DNA from: Alteriqipengyuania lutimaris
GTDB lineage: Bacteria > Pseudomonadota > Alphaproteobacteria > Sphingomonadales > Sphingomonadaceae
Reading direction: 5' to 3'
Length of the DNA: 64,000 nucleotides
NCBI RefSeq assembly: GCF_003363135.1
Contig: NZ_QRBB01000001.1
Span: 434,001-498,000 of the forward strand
The translations under genes and the position numbers were made by a program. Positions within the stretch are counted from its first letter, which is position 1. Each line of letters starts with the position of its first letter. The notes below the pieces were generated by a model that was not told the origin of the DNA, ran no database searches, and worked only from the letters and a program-made list of their open reading frames with translations. Positions 63,783 to 64,000 of this stretch are shown one piece after another.

Positions 63783-64000
63783 GGAAAACGACAAACTTCT
63801 CGCCCCCGCAGACCTCGCCGCTTTCGAGGCCAATGCATCTTCCGTCGCCGAGCTGCTCAAGGCGCTCGGCAACACACGTCGCCTGATGGTGATGTGCAAG
63901 CTGGCCGAACATGGGGAGATGCGGGTGAACGCGCTCGCCGAGGAGGTCGGCCTGTCGCAGTCCGCGCTCTCGCAGCATCTTGCGAAGATGCGGGCCGAGG
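63781..64000 (+). CDS. bigR: ArsR-family persulfide-responsive regulator (BigR/SqrR-like), 5' part
   Basis: The first 73 residues are visible before the window ends. They show the ArsR fold start (ELLKALGNTRRLMVMCKLAEHGEM) and helix-turn-helix (NALAEEVGLSQSALSQHLAKMR). Cys39 in LMVMCKLA matches the first redox-sensing cysteine of BigR/SqrR; the second would lie beyond the window. Its ATG has no Shine-Dalgarno sequence and begins about ten bases after the promoter -10, so the mRNA may be leaderless. Divergent from blh. Confidence 0.8.
   Translation, partial: MENDKLLAPADLAAFEANASSVAELLKALGNTRRLMVMCKLAEHGEMRVNALAEEVGLSQSALSQHLAKMRAE

Overview
This is a GC-rich chromosomal window from an alphaproteobacterium, most likely order Sphingomonadales and perhaps family Erythrobacteraceae. 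The main supports are serine palmitoyltransferase beside a dedicated acyl carrier protein (sphingolipid makers), the cell-cycle regulators CtrA and DivK, a DksA with a mostly cysteine-free C-terminal finger, and the DUF4167-prmC-prfA neighbourhood. The family-level call is inference from gene content only. I saw no rRNA, tRNA, CRISPR array, prophage or conventional insertion sequence. The window is mostly conserved housekeeping sequence with a few small repeat elements.

Layout. 1-8.8 kb: the end of a beta-lactamase-like gene, a small acidic lipoprotein, polA, a CHASE3 histidine kinase, an MscS channel and a CDC48/p97-type AAA ATPase. 8.9-13.6 kb: a candidate small RNA, then a CoA-metabolism run (scoA, a HAD-like lipoprotein, scoB, an esterase, a CaiB-type CoA transferase). 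13.6-22.7 kb, minus strand: a DUF418 membrane protein, metK, lnt, DUF4167, prmC, prfA and hisS. 22.8-28.4 kb: ppa, a SnoaL-like secreted protein, a BON-MscS channel, lptB and rpoN. 28.4-31 kb: an ACT-less prephenate dehydratase, chorismate mutase, an aromatic-rich small ORF and ctrA. 31-44.5 kb: transporters, trmB, a beta-barrel, a DUF892 protein, a short-chain dehydrogenase, maeB and mutS. 44.7-52 kb: a hydroxyacyl-CoA dehydrogenase, PduO-type adenosyltransferase, gluQRS, an HNH nuclease, a stress protein, and the kynA-kynB-kynU operon (tryptophan to anthranilate). 52-64 kb: a solute-binding lipoprotein, PilZ, dksA, a FemAB-like protein, RidA-HAD-DUF3572, divK, acp-spt, a membrane-anchored AraC regulator, a Tat-exported S41-like protein, and a Blh/BigR persulfide pair cut by the window end.

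The most interesting structure is a roughly 440-bp element at 19634-20073 inserted in frame at the start of prmC. Its near-identical terminal inverted repeats are themselves palindromic (CCCCCTCCTCT/AGAGGAGGGGG), and it encodes a DUF559 (Vsr-like nuclease fold) domain. Its end nearest prmC supplies an ideal AGGAGG six bases before a GTG that restores a normal-length PrmC. Separately, two copies of a long perfect-stem hairpin element lie before rpoN and downstream of the hydroxyacyl-CoA dehydrogenase gene; every difference between their arms preserves pairing through G-U wobble. Other points worth checking are the aromatic-rich 43-codon ORF ahead of chorismate mutase, a 16-bp palindrome just upstream of metK, a nested GGGTGACAC palindrome upstream of prfA, three CtrA-like boxes, and an orphan terminator that suggests a small RNA near 8.95 kb.
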